From Bacillota bacterium (lineage in GTDB: Bacteria > Bacillota > Clostridia > Oscillospirales > Ruminococcaceae), in the NCBI GenBank assembly GCA_023395435.1, contig JAEWZG010000113.1, positions 1 through 19,477 on the forward strand: DNA of 19,477 nucleotides. The letters run 5' to 3'. Below the pieces are notes generated by a model, which worked only from the letters and a program-made list of their open reading frames with translations, was not told where the DNA came from and made no database searches. Of this stretch, positions 7,585 through 15,852 are shown piece after piece. The translations under genes were made by a program, and so were the position numbers. Numbering within the stretch: the stretch's first letter is position 1; every line of letters begins with the position of its first letter.

Positions 7585-8066
7585 CAGTTTTCACCTCTCT
7601 CTGAAAGAATATTGCAGATTGTTCCTGCTATTATTTCTCCAGAAGTTATTGGTGCAACCTTTCCAGGGAGTGACAATGCCCAGATAGTTTTAATTCCAAG
7701 ACGCCTTGCCGTATCAAAATCGACCCCACCCGGCTTTGAGGCAAGATCTATTACAAGGCAGTTATCCTTTAATGCGGAAAGACGCTTATCATCTAGAATT
7801 ACTGCCGGAACCGTATTATACACTATATCAAAATCAGAAAGACAGCTGTCGAGCTCACTTATATGTATTGCTCTGCAGCCGTATATCTCAGCCCACGCAA
7901 GATCTGAATATTTTCTTGCTGTAATTGTTACTTTTGCGCCAAGGCCTTTCAATGCTTTTATCATTACCTTTGTAATGCGACCAAAACCTGTTATAAGAAC
8001 ATTCAGCCCATAGATAGTTGTTGAAAGTTCTTCCATAGCAATCTGAATTGCACCCTCGCTTGTAGG
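7584..8066 (-). CDS. dpaA: Dipicolinate synthase subunit A, 3' fragment of an interrupted gene
   Basis: This is the NAD(P)-binding C-terminal domain of DpaA (SpoVFA). Reading from Pro at 8066-8064 gives PTSEGAIQIAMEELSTTIYG, then the Rossmann segment LNVLITGFGRITKVMIKALKGLGAKV, then DFDIVYNTVPAVIL, LVIDLASKPGGVDF and LPGKVAPITSGEIIAGTI, all characteristic of the family. As it stands it lacks the first 130 codons. The frame continues upstream of 8066 into element DNA (FTNTV), so there is no natural start. An internal ATG at 8036 without a clear ribosome-binding site could at best give an incomplete protein. Joined at Pro131 to the 5' fragment at 15917-16309 it gives a 290-aa protein, close to the about 297 aa of B. 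subtilis SpoVFA as I recall it. Confidence 0.93.
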   Translation of the reverse strand, partial: PTSEGAIQIAMEELSTTIYGLNVLITGFGRITKVMIKALKGLGAKVTITARKYSDLAWAEIYGCRAIHISELDSCLSDFDIVYNTVPAVILDDKRLSALKDNCLVIDLASKPGGVDFDTARRLGIKTIWALSLPGKVAPITSGEIIAGTICNILSERGEN

Positions 8067-8071
8067 TACTG
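8064..8071 (+). repeat. Element attachment core, dpaA 3' side
   Basis: AGGTACTG, identical and in the same orientation as 15917-15924. To its left is dpaA codon sequence (Thr-Ser-Glu-Gly on the minus strand); to its right is the element end TATTCGTAAAAT (8072-8083). This right arm is partly complementary to the arm at the opposite end of the element, as expected for the two halves of an attP. Confidence 0.88.
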
Positions 8072-8086
8072 TATTCGTAAAATGAC

Positions 8087-8117
8087 AAAACGCTCCGTAT
8101 TAATTACGGAGCGTTTT
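8087..8117. terminator. Strong hairpin terminator just inside the left element end
   Basis: AAAACGCTCCGTA (8087-8099) pairs perfectly with TACGGAGCGTTTT (8105-8117) around a 5-nt loop. It ends 11 nt before the stop of the minus-strand surface-protein gene (8129), so it terminates that gene. It lies 15 nt inside the attachment core and would also stop transcripts leaving the element toward dpaA-dpaB. T-runs are present on both strands. Confidence 0.87.
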
Positions 8118-8128
8118 CAATATTTAAA

Positions 8129-9520
8129 TTACTTTGATTTTTTCTTTAATACAACTGTTGTTATTACAGATGCAACAGCAACAAACATGAGTGTTACCGC
8201 TAATGTTGTTGCACCTGTTTTTGGGTTATCAACAGGAGCAAGCGGAGTATCTTCGTCAGGAATTACTTCAACTTTTTCATTAAGTTTTATAAAATCCTTT
8301 ATTACAATAGTTGAAGTTGTAAGAACTATATCACTATAACCTTCTTCTTTAATCATATTATTAACATATTCAGATATTTTGTCAAAACCTTGATTATCTA
8401 TGGCTAATCTATAATTCTGATCAAACTGAATTTTATTTACCGTAGCACCAGAAGGGATCTTGACTTTATTTATCGCATCTTCTGGAGGTAGCTCAACTTT
8501 ATTTATCGCAACATCTGGAGATATTGGTTCAATAACATTATTTAATTCGTCAAACATCGTATACAATCCCATTTGATTAAGATTATTAACTGTCAGTACA
8601 AGGTCGTATGAGCCAGCTTTTTTAGCTTCTGTAACTGCATTTCCGTTTTGTACTAATTTAATGTCTTTAAGAATTGCATACTCCTTAATAAGTTTCATAA
8701 AGAGATCATTTTTGTTTATTGAATTAAGAGCCACAGTTGCAAAATCTTCACCCGTTACAGTTTTATTAGTTTTTGAAAATAATGTTCTTATATCTAATGA
8801 GTTAATATATATATCACCAAGAACAAATCCGCGGAAATCATCTTGAACATATGATATTGTAATACTTTTAATATCTGAAGTTTCACTATAGAAAGCAATT
8901 CCATTTGCTACATCATTATCATTTGTAGGACCTTCTTCCCTATAGTTCGTTATTAAAGTAGTACCATCATCTGTTTTTGCAGTAATTTTAGCAGAGTTAG
9001 TACAGTCACTTATTACCCTGAAGCCAAATGCTTTTACGCCTTCAGGCATTGTCAATGTCAAAGTATCTTTCTTAGAAAAATATTTTGTATTATATACATA
9101 TTCAAAAAAATTATAATAATAAGCACTGAACATTTCACAGTCATCTGACAAAGTAATATTACCAAGTACTGTTGGAATAGTCTTTATCATTCCATTCCCA
9201 TCTAGCCTTGTATCTACTTCTGGTGGTGATGGTGGTGCTGGTAATTCTGATGATCCTGGTGATTCTGGTGATTCTGGCGATTCTTCTGAAGCATCAAAAG
9301 ATGGATCATCCGGTACAAAACTTCCCATTGGTAATCTTGTGTCATTATTATATGTCATTACATATGGACCTACTACTCTTGAAACAGTAGCTGCCTTGAG
9401 ATCAATAGCTTTTGTGACAGTTGCAGACTGACTTCCCTGTGCAAGTGCAGCTGTTGAAAACGAAACTGCCAATGCTGTTGCAACCACAAATGAGACAATT
9501 CTCGATATTGTTTTCTTCAT
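8129..9520 (-). CDS. Sortase-type (NPKTG) cell-surface protein, function unknown
   Basis: 463 aa. A signal peptide (MKKTISRIV, a hydrophobic stretch, then ALA about residue 27) begins the protein. A Pro/Ser/Glu-rich linker at about 75-105 (SPESPESPGSSELPAPPSPP) suggests a wall-spanning or flexible region. A middle region with beta-rich character follows (TLTLTMPEGVKAFGFRVISD). Three 11-residue repeats come next (AINKVELPPED, AINKVKIPSGA, TVNKIQFDQNY). The C terminus is a sorting signal: NPKTG at 432-436, a hydrophobic helix and LKKKSK. NPKTG is an LPxTG variant common in gut Clostridia. No sortase is encoded in the window. The ATG has AAGGAG about 10 nt upstream. It belongs to the element cargo and is probably a separate unit from the upstream surface gene, since a terminator lies between them. 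Confidence 0.8.
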   Translation of the reverse strand: MKKTISRIVSFVVATALAVSFSTAALAQGSQSATVTKAIDLKAATVSRVVGPYVMTYNNDTRLPMGSFVPDDPSFDASEESPESPESPGSSELPAPPSPPEVDTRLDGNGMIKTIPTVLGNITLSDDCEMFSAYYYNFFEYVYNTKYFSKKDTLTLTMPEGVKAFGFRVISDCTNSAKITAKTDDGTTLITNYREEGPTNDNDVANGIAFYSETSDIKSITISYVQDDFRGFVLGDIYINSLDIRTLFSKTNKTVTGEDFATVALNSINKNDLFMKLIKEYAILKDIKLVQNGNAVTEAKKAGSYDLVLTVNNLNQMGLYTMFDELNNVIEPISPDVAINKVELPPEDAINKVKIPSGATVNKIQFDQNYRLAIDNQGFDKISEYVNNMIKEEGYSDIVLTTSTIVIKDFIKLNEKVEVIPDEDTPLAPVDNPKTGATTLAVTLMFVAVASVITTVVLKKKSK

Positions 9521-9615
9521 TCACACATTCTCCTTATAAATATATTTAAACACCTAACTATACTTTTATTATAAATCTATATAATTACATATACGTTACA
9601 TATTGACAATTTGAT

Positions 9616-9646
9616 AAAAAGTCCCGAACATAATGTTCAGGACTTT
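9616..9646 (-). terminator. Hairpin terminator of the vWA surface-protein gene
   Basis: On the minus strand AAAGTCCTGAACAT pairs with the complement around ATGTTCGGGACTTT (plus-strand 9618-9646, one T-G wobble), followed by a T-rich tail. It lies 8 nt after the stop at 9654 and upstream of the next minus-strand gene. Confidence 0.82.
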
Positions 9647-9653
9647 CCGTCAA

Positions 9654-11969
9654 TTATTTAACCTGAGCTTTTTTCTTAATAACCAAAGATGTTGTAGCTG
9701 CTGCAAATGCAACTAGCATAAGAATAACTGTAAAGTATTCATTTCCGGTCTTTGGATTTGATGCTGTTGGAACATCATCATCAGGAATATTAACAAGCGG
9801 AGTATCGTCATCATCAATTACTACTACAGGATTGAATTCTGCTGTTACAGTAAGGTCAGATTTTACTGCCTTCCATTCTTCTGTAGACCACTTTGTGAAT
9901 GTCTTCGTAGCATCAACAGGTTTTGCAGGTTCAACAGCTGAATCACCGTACTTAATAACCTGTGCATCACCAATTATATTTCCGTCATAATCCTTAAATT
10001 CGACCTTAAATGTCTTTTTCTGAATTGTCTTTGTTACTGTTATATCTGAAGTAATGTTTTCTGGTAATGTCCAATCTGTAGCAACCTCATAACCTTCTGG
10101 AAGTGTGAATTCAGGAGCTGTCAATGTTGAAGATGCTGTATTGTAATCAACATCATTTGTTGTATCAATTGGTGTTGTTTCGCCAGTTTCAAGATCTTTT
10201 ACTTCATAAGAAACAGCGAATTTCTTTATTGTCCCATTTGGATATACATCAGTGTTTCCTGTTACAGACGTCCAAGCTTCTGTTCCCCATGCTGTGAAAT
10301 CTTTGTCGACTGCTGTTGGGTCAGCTGGAGCAGTTGCACTTTCAAGATACTTTATTGACTGTGTTTCACCAATCTGATTGTTTGCAAAGTCAAAGAATTT
10401 TACATCAAATGATTTCTTTGTAGTAACTGCAGTAACTGTTTCATTTTCATCAGCAACTGTCACGCTTGTTTTTGGCCAAGCAAATGTGTAGCCTGCTGTT
10501 TCAGTCAATGCTGGTGCATTAACAGTTTCACCCTCGAAATAATCATCCTGCATTAATACCTTTTCAACAAGCTGTCTGTTTGTATTTTCTTCATATCCAA
10601 CAAATTTAACAGTATGCTTACTGTACTGAAGTGGTTCACCAGTTGTTGCTGATGGAGCACTTGCTGCTGCACCTGAAATATTTTTATAGTTAAGGTTTGC
10701 ACTACCAAGTGTTATTGTATTGTTACCAGTTGGCAATGGAGTTGTAATTTTAACTCTGTATGTCAATGTTGCTGAGCCGTTTGGAAGATTGCCAATCGCC
10801 CAATTTATTGAATTTCCGCTAACTGAAGTTGTACCTTGTGATTTTGTAATCGAACCAACTACGATTTCATAATTAACAGGTGCTCCGTTAATTTTTATTG
10901 AAGAAGCAGCTTCTTTAAGAGAAGCATTTGTGCCCTGTGAAACTTCCTTAACAATTTTGTTCTTAATATTATTAACTGCATTGTTAATTTCTGTTCCGTT
11001 CTTGTTTGACTTAAAGTAGCATCCTGAATCTGCAATACCTTTCAATACGTTTTCAGCATTTCCGCCGTTGACGCCATATCCAATTGAGAACATCTTTATG
11101 CCTGCATTTTTTGCAAGATCAGCTTCAAAAATTGTTGCTGTATTGTTACTTGATACTTTATATTCTACGTCATCAGAACAGTTATTACCATGCTGGCATT
11201 TGCCATTAATTGTTTTTGAAAATTCTTGTGGGAATAAAATAGTATTTGATAATCCTGTACCATCAATATTGTTATAATTGCATTCAGTAACAACAAATGT
11301 TCCCTGAGCCTTTATCTTATGCTCCCATCTTCTGCCTATTCCTAAAAATCCGTCATGCCATACGCAATCGGATTGATAAGACGTGTTGACGAAATTACCT
11401 TTTGTTACTTTATAGCTCTTTGTTGGCTCACCATCACCAATAACAATGATATACTTGTTTGTTGCTGTGCTGTTCTTAAGCATATCTTCGGCTTTTTTGA
11501 TTCCAGCCTGAATATTTGTTGCATTAAACAATAACTTATACCATTGCAAGTCACCGTCAAGCTGCTTCTTAACAGATGTATAGTTGCTTGTCAGCCCAAG
11601 AATTGTTTCTGCTTCATTGTTGTATTTTACAAGACCGATTCTTACCTTTCCGTTTGTGTTTGAATTTGAAGCGATAGAATCAGTAAACTTACTAATAGCT
11701 GCTTTTGCATTTTCCATATCGTCCATCATCATAGTTGTAGAAGCATCAATAGCAAATACGATATCTGTTTTTTCTGTTACAATCTGATTCTTTGCGTTCA
11801 CCTTAATGCTGATTTCTGCGATCTGATTGTTAAGATCAATCCACTTTGAAGACTTTTCAACAGTAACCGGTGTTGTATCTGCTGATACTAATGCAGTTGG
11901 CAAAAGAGCAACTGCCAATGCAAATACAGTTACTAATGAAACAATCTTCTTTGAAAGACTTTTCTTCAT
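9654..11969 (-). CDS. vWA-domain, NPKTG-anchored surface protein (adhesin-like)
   Basis: 771 aa. A signal peptide (about 1-30, ending LVSA) is followed by a von Willebrand factor A domain from about 66 to 345. Its metal-ion-dependent adhesion site is visible: DASTT at 75-79 (DxSxS with Thr in the last position), Thr151 in NATNIQAG and Asp179 in VIGDGEP. A cysteine-containing insert (about 200-275) interrupts the vWA fold. A beta-sandwich-like region (about 355-445) comes next. It is followed by InlB/MucBP-like repeats, of which two are clear: VKFFDFANNQIGETQSIKYL and VEFKDYDGNIIGDAQVIKYG. The sorting signal is NPKTG at 738-742, a hydrophobic helix and IKKKAQVK. vWA proteins of this design act as adhesins or pilus tips; that role is inferred. 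AGGAGG precedes the ATG. It is element cargo. Confidence 0.87.
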   Translation of the reverse strand: MKKSLSKKIVSLVTVFALAVALLPTALVSADTTPVTVEKSSKWIDLNNQIAEISIKVNAKNQIVTEKTDIVFAIDASTTMMMDDMENAKAAISKFTDSIASNSNTNGKVRIGLVKYNNEAETILGLTSNYTSVKKQLDGDLQWYKLLFNATNIQAGIKKAEDMLKNSTATNKYIIVIGDGEPTKSYKVTKGNFVNTSYQSDCVWHDGFLGIGRRWEHKIKAQGTFVVTECNYNNIDGTGLSNTILFPQEFSKTINGKCQHGNNCSDDVEYKVSSNNTATIFEADLAKNAGIKMFSIGYGVNGGNAENVLKGIADSGCYFKSNKNGTEINNAVNNIKNKIVKEVSQGTNASLKEAASSIKINGAPVNYEIVVGSITKSQGTTSVSGNSINWAIGNLPNGSATLTYRVKITTPLPTGNNTITLGSANLNYKNISGAAASAPSATTGEPLQYSKHTVKFVGYEENTNRQLVEKVLMQDDYFEGETVNAPALTETAGYTFAWPKTSVTVADENETVTAVTTKKSFDVKFFDFANNQIGETQSIKYLESATAPADPTAVDKDFTAWGTEAWTSVTGNTDVYPNGTIKKFAVSYEVKDLETGETTPIDTTNDVDYNTASSTLTAPEFTLPEGYEVATDWTLPENITSDITVTKTIQKKTFKVEFKDYDGNIIGDAQVIKYGDSAVEPAKPVDATKTFTKWSTEEWKAVKSDLTVTAEFNPVVVIDDDDTPLVNIPDDDVPTASNPKTGNEYFTVILMLVAFAAATTSLVIKKKAQVK

Positions 11970-12098
11970 AATTTTCCTCCTAAAAAAATAATTTATTTTA
12001 TTGCAAGAACTTACATAACTTTACAGTTTTGATATAGACGCAAGGTAAGTTTTGTGTGATAATAAATCAATTTATGTTCTTCGCAAAATAAAATCGAA

Positions 12099-12545
12099 TT
12101 AAACTGAATGTTTAACTTTTTTGTCGCAGTTTGCAACATTATCAATTAGTTTTATTAACTCCAATACACTTCTGAAGCAGAGCTCATGTTCAGCTTCAAG
12201 CCATCTGATTATTCCCTGCCAGCTGTTGCGCTGAGTAAATAGTACCGAAACTTTAAAAGTGGCTACATGACCACGGCTTTCTTTATAGTCAAAATCATAA
12301 TGATAGGTATCTTCGTCCCAAAAGCGAGGAGCATCAATATCTTCAATAAATCTTCTATCTGAAACAGTTAATTGAGGATCAACAATTTCCATCATAAGAT
12401 TCAGCAAAGATGAAAGACTGAAAAAGTCATGCCCCGTATCATCACTTCTTATAATTTTTCCTACTGGATTGTTATCTCTATAATAATCAATGATGATGTA
12501 ACAAGATTTGCAACTATTAAATTCAAGTCCATATTTTTTATCCAT
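12099..12545 (-). CDS. Hypothetical protein, 148 aa
   Basis: I do not recognise this protein. It is a small, probably cytoplasmic protein without signal peptide or membrane segment. It has an N-terminal NSCKSCY pair of cysteines (Cys12 and Cys15), an aromatic, acidic centre (DAPRFWDEDTYHYDFDY) and a helical C-terminal third with EAEHELCFRSVLELIKLID. The ATG at 12545 has AAGGTGAT just upstream, and coding character is good. It lies in the element, divergent from the recombinase unit across a 204-bp spacer and upstream of the surface-protein genes in the same direction. A regulator or accessory factor for the cargo or the recombinase is possible but unsupported. Confidence 0.65.
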   Translation of the reverse strand: MDKKYGLEFNSCKSCYIIIDYYRDNNPVGKIIRSDDTGHDFFSLSSLLNLMMEIVDPQLTVSDRRFIEDIDAPRFWDEDTYHYDFDYKESRGHVATFKVSVLFTQRNSWQGIIRWLEAEHELCFRSVLELIKLIDNVANCDKKVKHSV

Positions 12546-12749
12546 AATATCACCTTAAAAGTTCAAAAATCATTAGCTTATAACTCATTATATATATATA
12601 ACATTACATATGAATTACATGGTATTTTTTTATCCAAGAAATATTTTTACCATTCATTTCTATTTTAAACAATTATACTATTTAATAATGTTATAAGTAA
12701 TAAGGACACCCTAAACATTAATATATATTTTCTGATAGGGGTGATATTC

Positions 12750-12920
12750 TTGAGAGAGCAGACATACTCATTTACTTTACCGGAATTAACAGATGACCAG
12801 AAGGCAAACTTCATTTTCTCTATTAAAAGAGGTATATATCTTGAAATGCACTGTCTTGGATTAATCAATGATGAACAGCTTGCATATTTATTTTCATTGC
12901 TTGAAGATATTACAGGGTGA
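12750..12920 (+). CDS. 56-aa ORF coupled to the recombinase
   Basis: A short ORF from TTG (12750) to TGA (12918-12920). AGGGGTG at 12737-12743 is a strong ribosome-binding site at the right distance. The peptide starts MREQTYSFTLPELTDDQKAN, followed by a helical part (FSIKRGIYLEMHCLGLINDEQLAYLFSLLEDITG) with weak resemblance to the short helical SHOCT-type segments. Its stop overlaps the ribosome-binding site (AGGGTGA) of the recombinase, whose ATG is 6 nt further, so the two are translationally coupled. Small partners of serine recombinases can be recombination directionality factors; the position suggests this but the sequence does not prove it. Confidence 0.7.
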   Translation: MREQTYSFTLPELTDDQKANFIFSIKRGIYLEMHCLGLINDEQLAYLFSLLEDITG

Positions 12921-12926
12921 TTTATT

Positions 12927-14480
12927 ATGAACAAAACTAGAGTTGCCGTTTATTGTAGAGTTTCGACTGATCATGATGACCAGATAAACTCATTAAAAAG
13001 TCAGATGATTTATTTTAAGGATTACATACAAAAGAATATCAACTGGGATCTTGTTGAAGTTTTTGCTGATGAGGGGTTGTCAGGAACTTCAACAAAAAAA
13101 CGAAAGGAATTCCTAAGAATGATTTCAATGGCAAAAGATAAAAAAATTGACTTGATTATTACAAAAGAGGTTTCAAGATTTGCTCGAAATACTGTTGATA
13201 CGCTGACTTTTACCCGAGAGCTTAAGGCTCTCGGTATTGGCGTGCTTTTTATAAATGATAATATCAATACACTTGACAACGACGGTGAACTTCGACTCAC
13301 AATAATGTCGAGTATTGCTCAGGAGGAAAGCAGAAAGACATCTGAACGTGTAAAATGGGGACAAAAAAGACGAATGGAGCAAGGGGTAGTATTCGGAAAC
13401 GGCTTATACGGGTATACACTTAATAATGGTAAACTTAATATAAATGAAAAGGAAGCAGAGATAGTCAGAATGATTTTCTCTGCGTTTGTTTTTGAAAAAA
13501 AAGGCGGATACACTATTGCACGTGAGCTGAATATGTCAGGGGTAAAGCCAAAATATGCTGATGAATGGAGCAGTAACGCCATTTTAAAAATGATAAGAAA
13601 CGAAAAGTACTGTGGTGACTTATTACAGAAAAAGACCTGCACACCTGATTTTTTGAGTCACAAGAGAATTAATAATAATGAATTTGAAGAGAAGCTTCTT
13701 ATTAAAAATCATCACGAACCAATTGTTTCACGAGAAGTTTTTGAGATGGCACAGGCTGAGCTGAATAAAAGATCAGTTAAAAAAGCAGATAGTTCACGAC
13801 ATTCGGTAAGATACTGGTGCAGTGGAAAGGTCTTTTGTGGCGAATGCGGATGCAGATATGTAAGTTCCTCAAGTAAATCAAAAAAAGGATATGTATACAA
13901 GGGTTGGCGTTGCTTTAATGCTAAAAATAATGGTGCAAAAACGAGCTGCAGCAATAAATCAATTAGTGATAGAGCTCTCTTAGGAAATGTATGGATGGTC
14001 TTTTCTTATTATATAAAGAATATTGATTTTCTGACACAAATAAAAAAAGATGTTGAACTCATAAGTCTCAACACCAATAAAACAAATATTAATAATACAG
14101 AAAAAAAGCTTAGAAAACTGCAGAAGAAATGTAAAGCAGCACTTGAACACTATATGGAAGAAGTAATATCAATGGAAGATTATTTGTTTTTAAAAGATAA
14201 GTATTCAAAGGAGATAGATGTTATCAAAAAAGAACTAATATCAGAAAAAGATACTGCAACAAATAAGTCCGATATAAAGGAACAAATTGATAATTATTTT
14301 TTTTCAATAGAGGAGAAAATAAACAAAAATATTCCTGATGAGTATTTATTAAGTAATTTAATAGAAAGAATAGTAGTTTTAAAGAATAAAAGAATTGATT
14401 TAACATTTAAATACTTACCTTATGTATTTTCAATTATAAATAGTAGCAAATATAATTTAATAACAGTAAGATATATTTAA
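12927..14480 (+). CDS. Large serine recombinase (site-specific integrase/excisionase)
   Basis: 517 aa. The N-terminal resolvase domain (about 5-150) has RVAVYCRVSTDHDDQ with the catalytic serine at 13, DEGLSGTS at 49-56 and EVSRFARNTVDTL with the active-site arginines at about 81-93. A Recombinase domain (about 155-270) includes GYTLNNGKLNINEKEAEIVRMIF-like sequence and WSSNAILKMIRNEKYCGDLL. A zinc-ribbon follows (Cys304, Cys307, Cys329, Cys341), then a coiled-coil region at about 384-455 rich in Lys/Glu/Asn. This is the architecture of phiC31/TP901-type large serine integrases and of SpoIVCA, the skin recombinase (about 500 aa). It is expected to recombine the two AGGTACTG-containing sites. 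The C-terminal third is more AT-rich than the rest. No obvious terminator follows. Confidence 0.95.
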   Translation: MNKTRVAVYCRVSTDHDDQINSLKSQMIYFKDYIQKNINWDLVEVFADEGLSGTSTKKRKEFLRMISMAKDKKIDLIITKEVSRFARNTVDTLTFTRELKALGIGVLFINDNINTLDNDGELRLTIMSSIAQEESRKTSERVKWGQKRRMEQGVVFGNGLYGYTLNNGKLNINEKEAEIVRMIFSAFVFEKKGGYTIARELNMSGVKPKYADEWSSNAILKMIRNEKYCGDLLQKKTCTPDFLSHKRINNNEFEEKLLIKNHHEPIVSREVFEMAQAELNKRSVKKADSSRHSVRYWCSGKVFCGECGCRYVSSSSKSKKGYVYKGWRCFNAKNNGAKTSCSNKSISDRALLGNVWMVFSYYIKNIDFLTQIKKDVELISLNTNKTNINNTEKKLRKLQKKCKAALEHYMEEVISMEDYLFLKDKYSKEIDVIKKELISEKDTATNKSDIKEQIDNYFFSIEEKINKNIPDEYLLSNLIERIVVLKNKRIDLTFKYLPYVFSIINSSKYNLITVRYI

Positions 14481-14640
14481 TAAATTTAATTTTGAAAGAA
14501 AAATATGGTTAAATAATTATTTTTAGCTTATATATAATATTTATTGTTAAAATATACTAAAAAATTAGGTAAAAAAATATTGAAATAATTTATTAAATAT
14601 ATTATAATTAATGTGGTAAATATTGAAAGGAGGGCATATG

Positions 14641-15852
14641 ATGGGGACACTGAATATTTCTATGTTTGGCGAGTTTTCAATTTCTTATAAAGATAAGATG
14701 ATAGATGAAAAAAGCCAGCATTCAAGAAAAACCTTTTTACTTCTTGCTTATCTTATTGCCTTCCGTAAAAAAGCTATTCCTCAGATTGAACTTTTTGAAG
14801 TTTTATGGAAGGAAGGCGAATCTGATAACCCTATCAATGCTCTTAGAACACTTCTTTCAAGAACACGAACTATCTTATCAAGGCTTGACTACCCTGATGT
14901 TTCAATATTAATAAAAGCGTCGAACGGCTCGTACTTCTGGAATAATGAAATATCTGTTTCCCTTGATATTGATATTTTTGAAGAACATTATAACCTTCTG
15001 AAAAAAAGCAGCATTTCTGACGATAGTAAAATTACATATGGGAAAAAGGCGCTGGAATTATATAAAGGGAACTTCCTTTCAAACTATTCTGATGAATACT
15101 GGGTTGTACCAATGTCAACCTATTATAATTCTATCTTTATTAATATAGTAAATATACTTATTGATTTATATACAAAAAAGGATGATTATTTTTCAATAGT
15201 TGAACTTTGCAATACTGCCCTCGCTATTACACCATATGAAGAAAACTTTTATTATAATCTTATTAATGCTCTTTACGAAACAGGAAATAGTAAAGGAGCT
15301 ATTGAACAATACAAAAATGCAGAATCATTCTTGTATGCAAACTTTGGTGTAAGCCTTTCAAGTAAGTTCTCTTCTCTCTATAAAAAAATCTGCAATACTA
15401 AAAACAATCTAGAATTTAGTCTTGAAAAGATACATGAGGATCTTATTGAGAAGGAAAGAATTTTTGGTGCTTTCATGTGTGACTATGAGCTATTCAAGCA
15501 ACAGTTCCAGCTTGAAATAAGGGCGTCACAACGTAACGGTTATCCACTTCAGGTTTGTCTTGTGTCAGTGGTTGATTTAAATGGCAAGATACCACCGCTC
15601 ACAAAACTTAATAATTATATGAAGAGTCTGGAGAATGTAATACGTTCATCTTTAAGAGCAAGTGATATTTTTGCTAGGTTTAGTGTTTCACAATACATAA
15701 TAATGCTCACAAACACAACACTTGAAAATGCAAAAATGGTACTTGGAAGAATCGACCTCAACTGCAAAAAAAACATTTCTGTTTCTGGTGTTAAGGCTGA
15801 ATTTGACCTTAAGAATTACGCAGAAGTTTCAAAGGAAATAATAAGAGTATAA
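14641..15852 (+). CDS. BTAD/SARP-type transcriptional regulator with degenerate GGDEF-like tail
   Basis: About 403 aa. An OmpR-like winged helix (about 1-100: LNISMFGEFSISYKDK then SRKTFLLLAYLIAF and NALRTLLSRTRTIL) is followed by a bacterial transcriptional activator (BTAD) helical-repeat domain at about 108-250 (FYYNLINALYETGNSKGAIEQY). The last 120 residues resemble a nucleotide-cyclase/GGDEF fold (RNGYPLQVCLVSVVDL, then LRASDIFARFSVSQYIIML). The position of the GGDEF signature reads SVSQY, so it would be catalytically dead and may be a sensor or interaction module. The in-frame TTG (14623) and ATG (14638) are too close to the AAAGGAGGG site (14626-14634); ATG 14641 fits best. It is the last gene in the element and may control the surface-protein cargo (inferred). 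Confidence 0.83.
   Translation: MGTLNISMFGEFSISYKDKMIDEKSQHSRKTFLLLAYLIAFRKKAIPQIELFEVLWKEGESDNPINALRTLLSRTRTILSRLDYPDVSILIKASNGSYFWNNEISVSLDIDIFEEHYNLLKKSSISDDSKITYGKKALELYKGNFLSNYSDEYWVVPMSTYYNSIFINIVNILIDLYTKKDDYFSIVELCNTALAITPYEENFYYNLINALYETGNSKGAIEQYKNAESFLYANFGVSLSSKFSSLYKKICNTKNNLEFSLEKIHEDLIEKERIFGAFMCDYELFKQQFQLEIRASQRNGYPLQVCLVSVVDLNGKIPPLTKLNNYMKSLENVIRSSLRASDIFARFSVSQYIIMLTNTTLENAKMVLGRIDLNCKKNISVSGVKAEFDLKNYAEVSKEIIRV

Noticed and set aside
12546..12749. Mother-cell promoter for the recombinase operon
   Set aside because: CATATGAAT at 12607-12615 partly resembles a sigma-E/K -10, but the -35 and spacing are poor, and AT-rich DNA gives many such matches. Not claimed.
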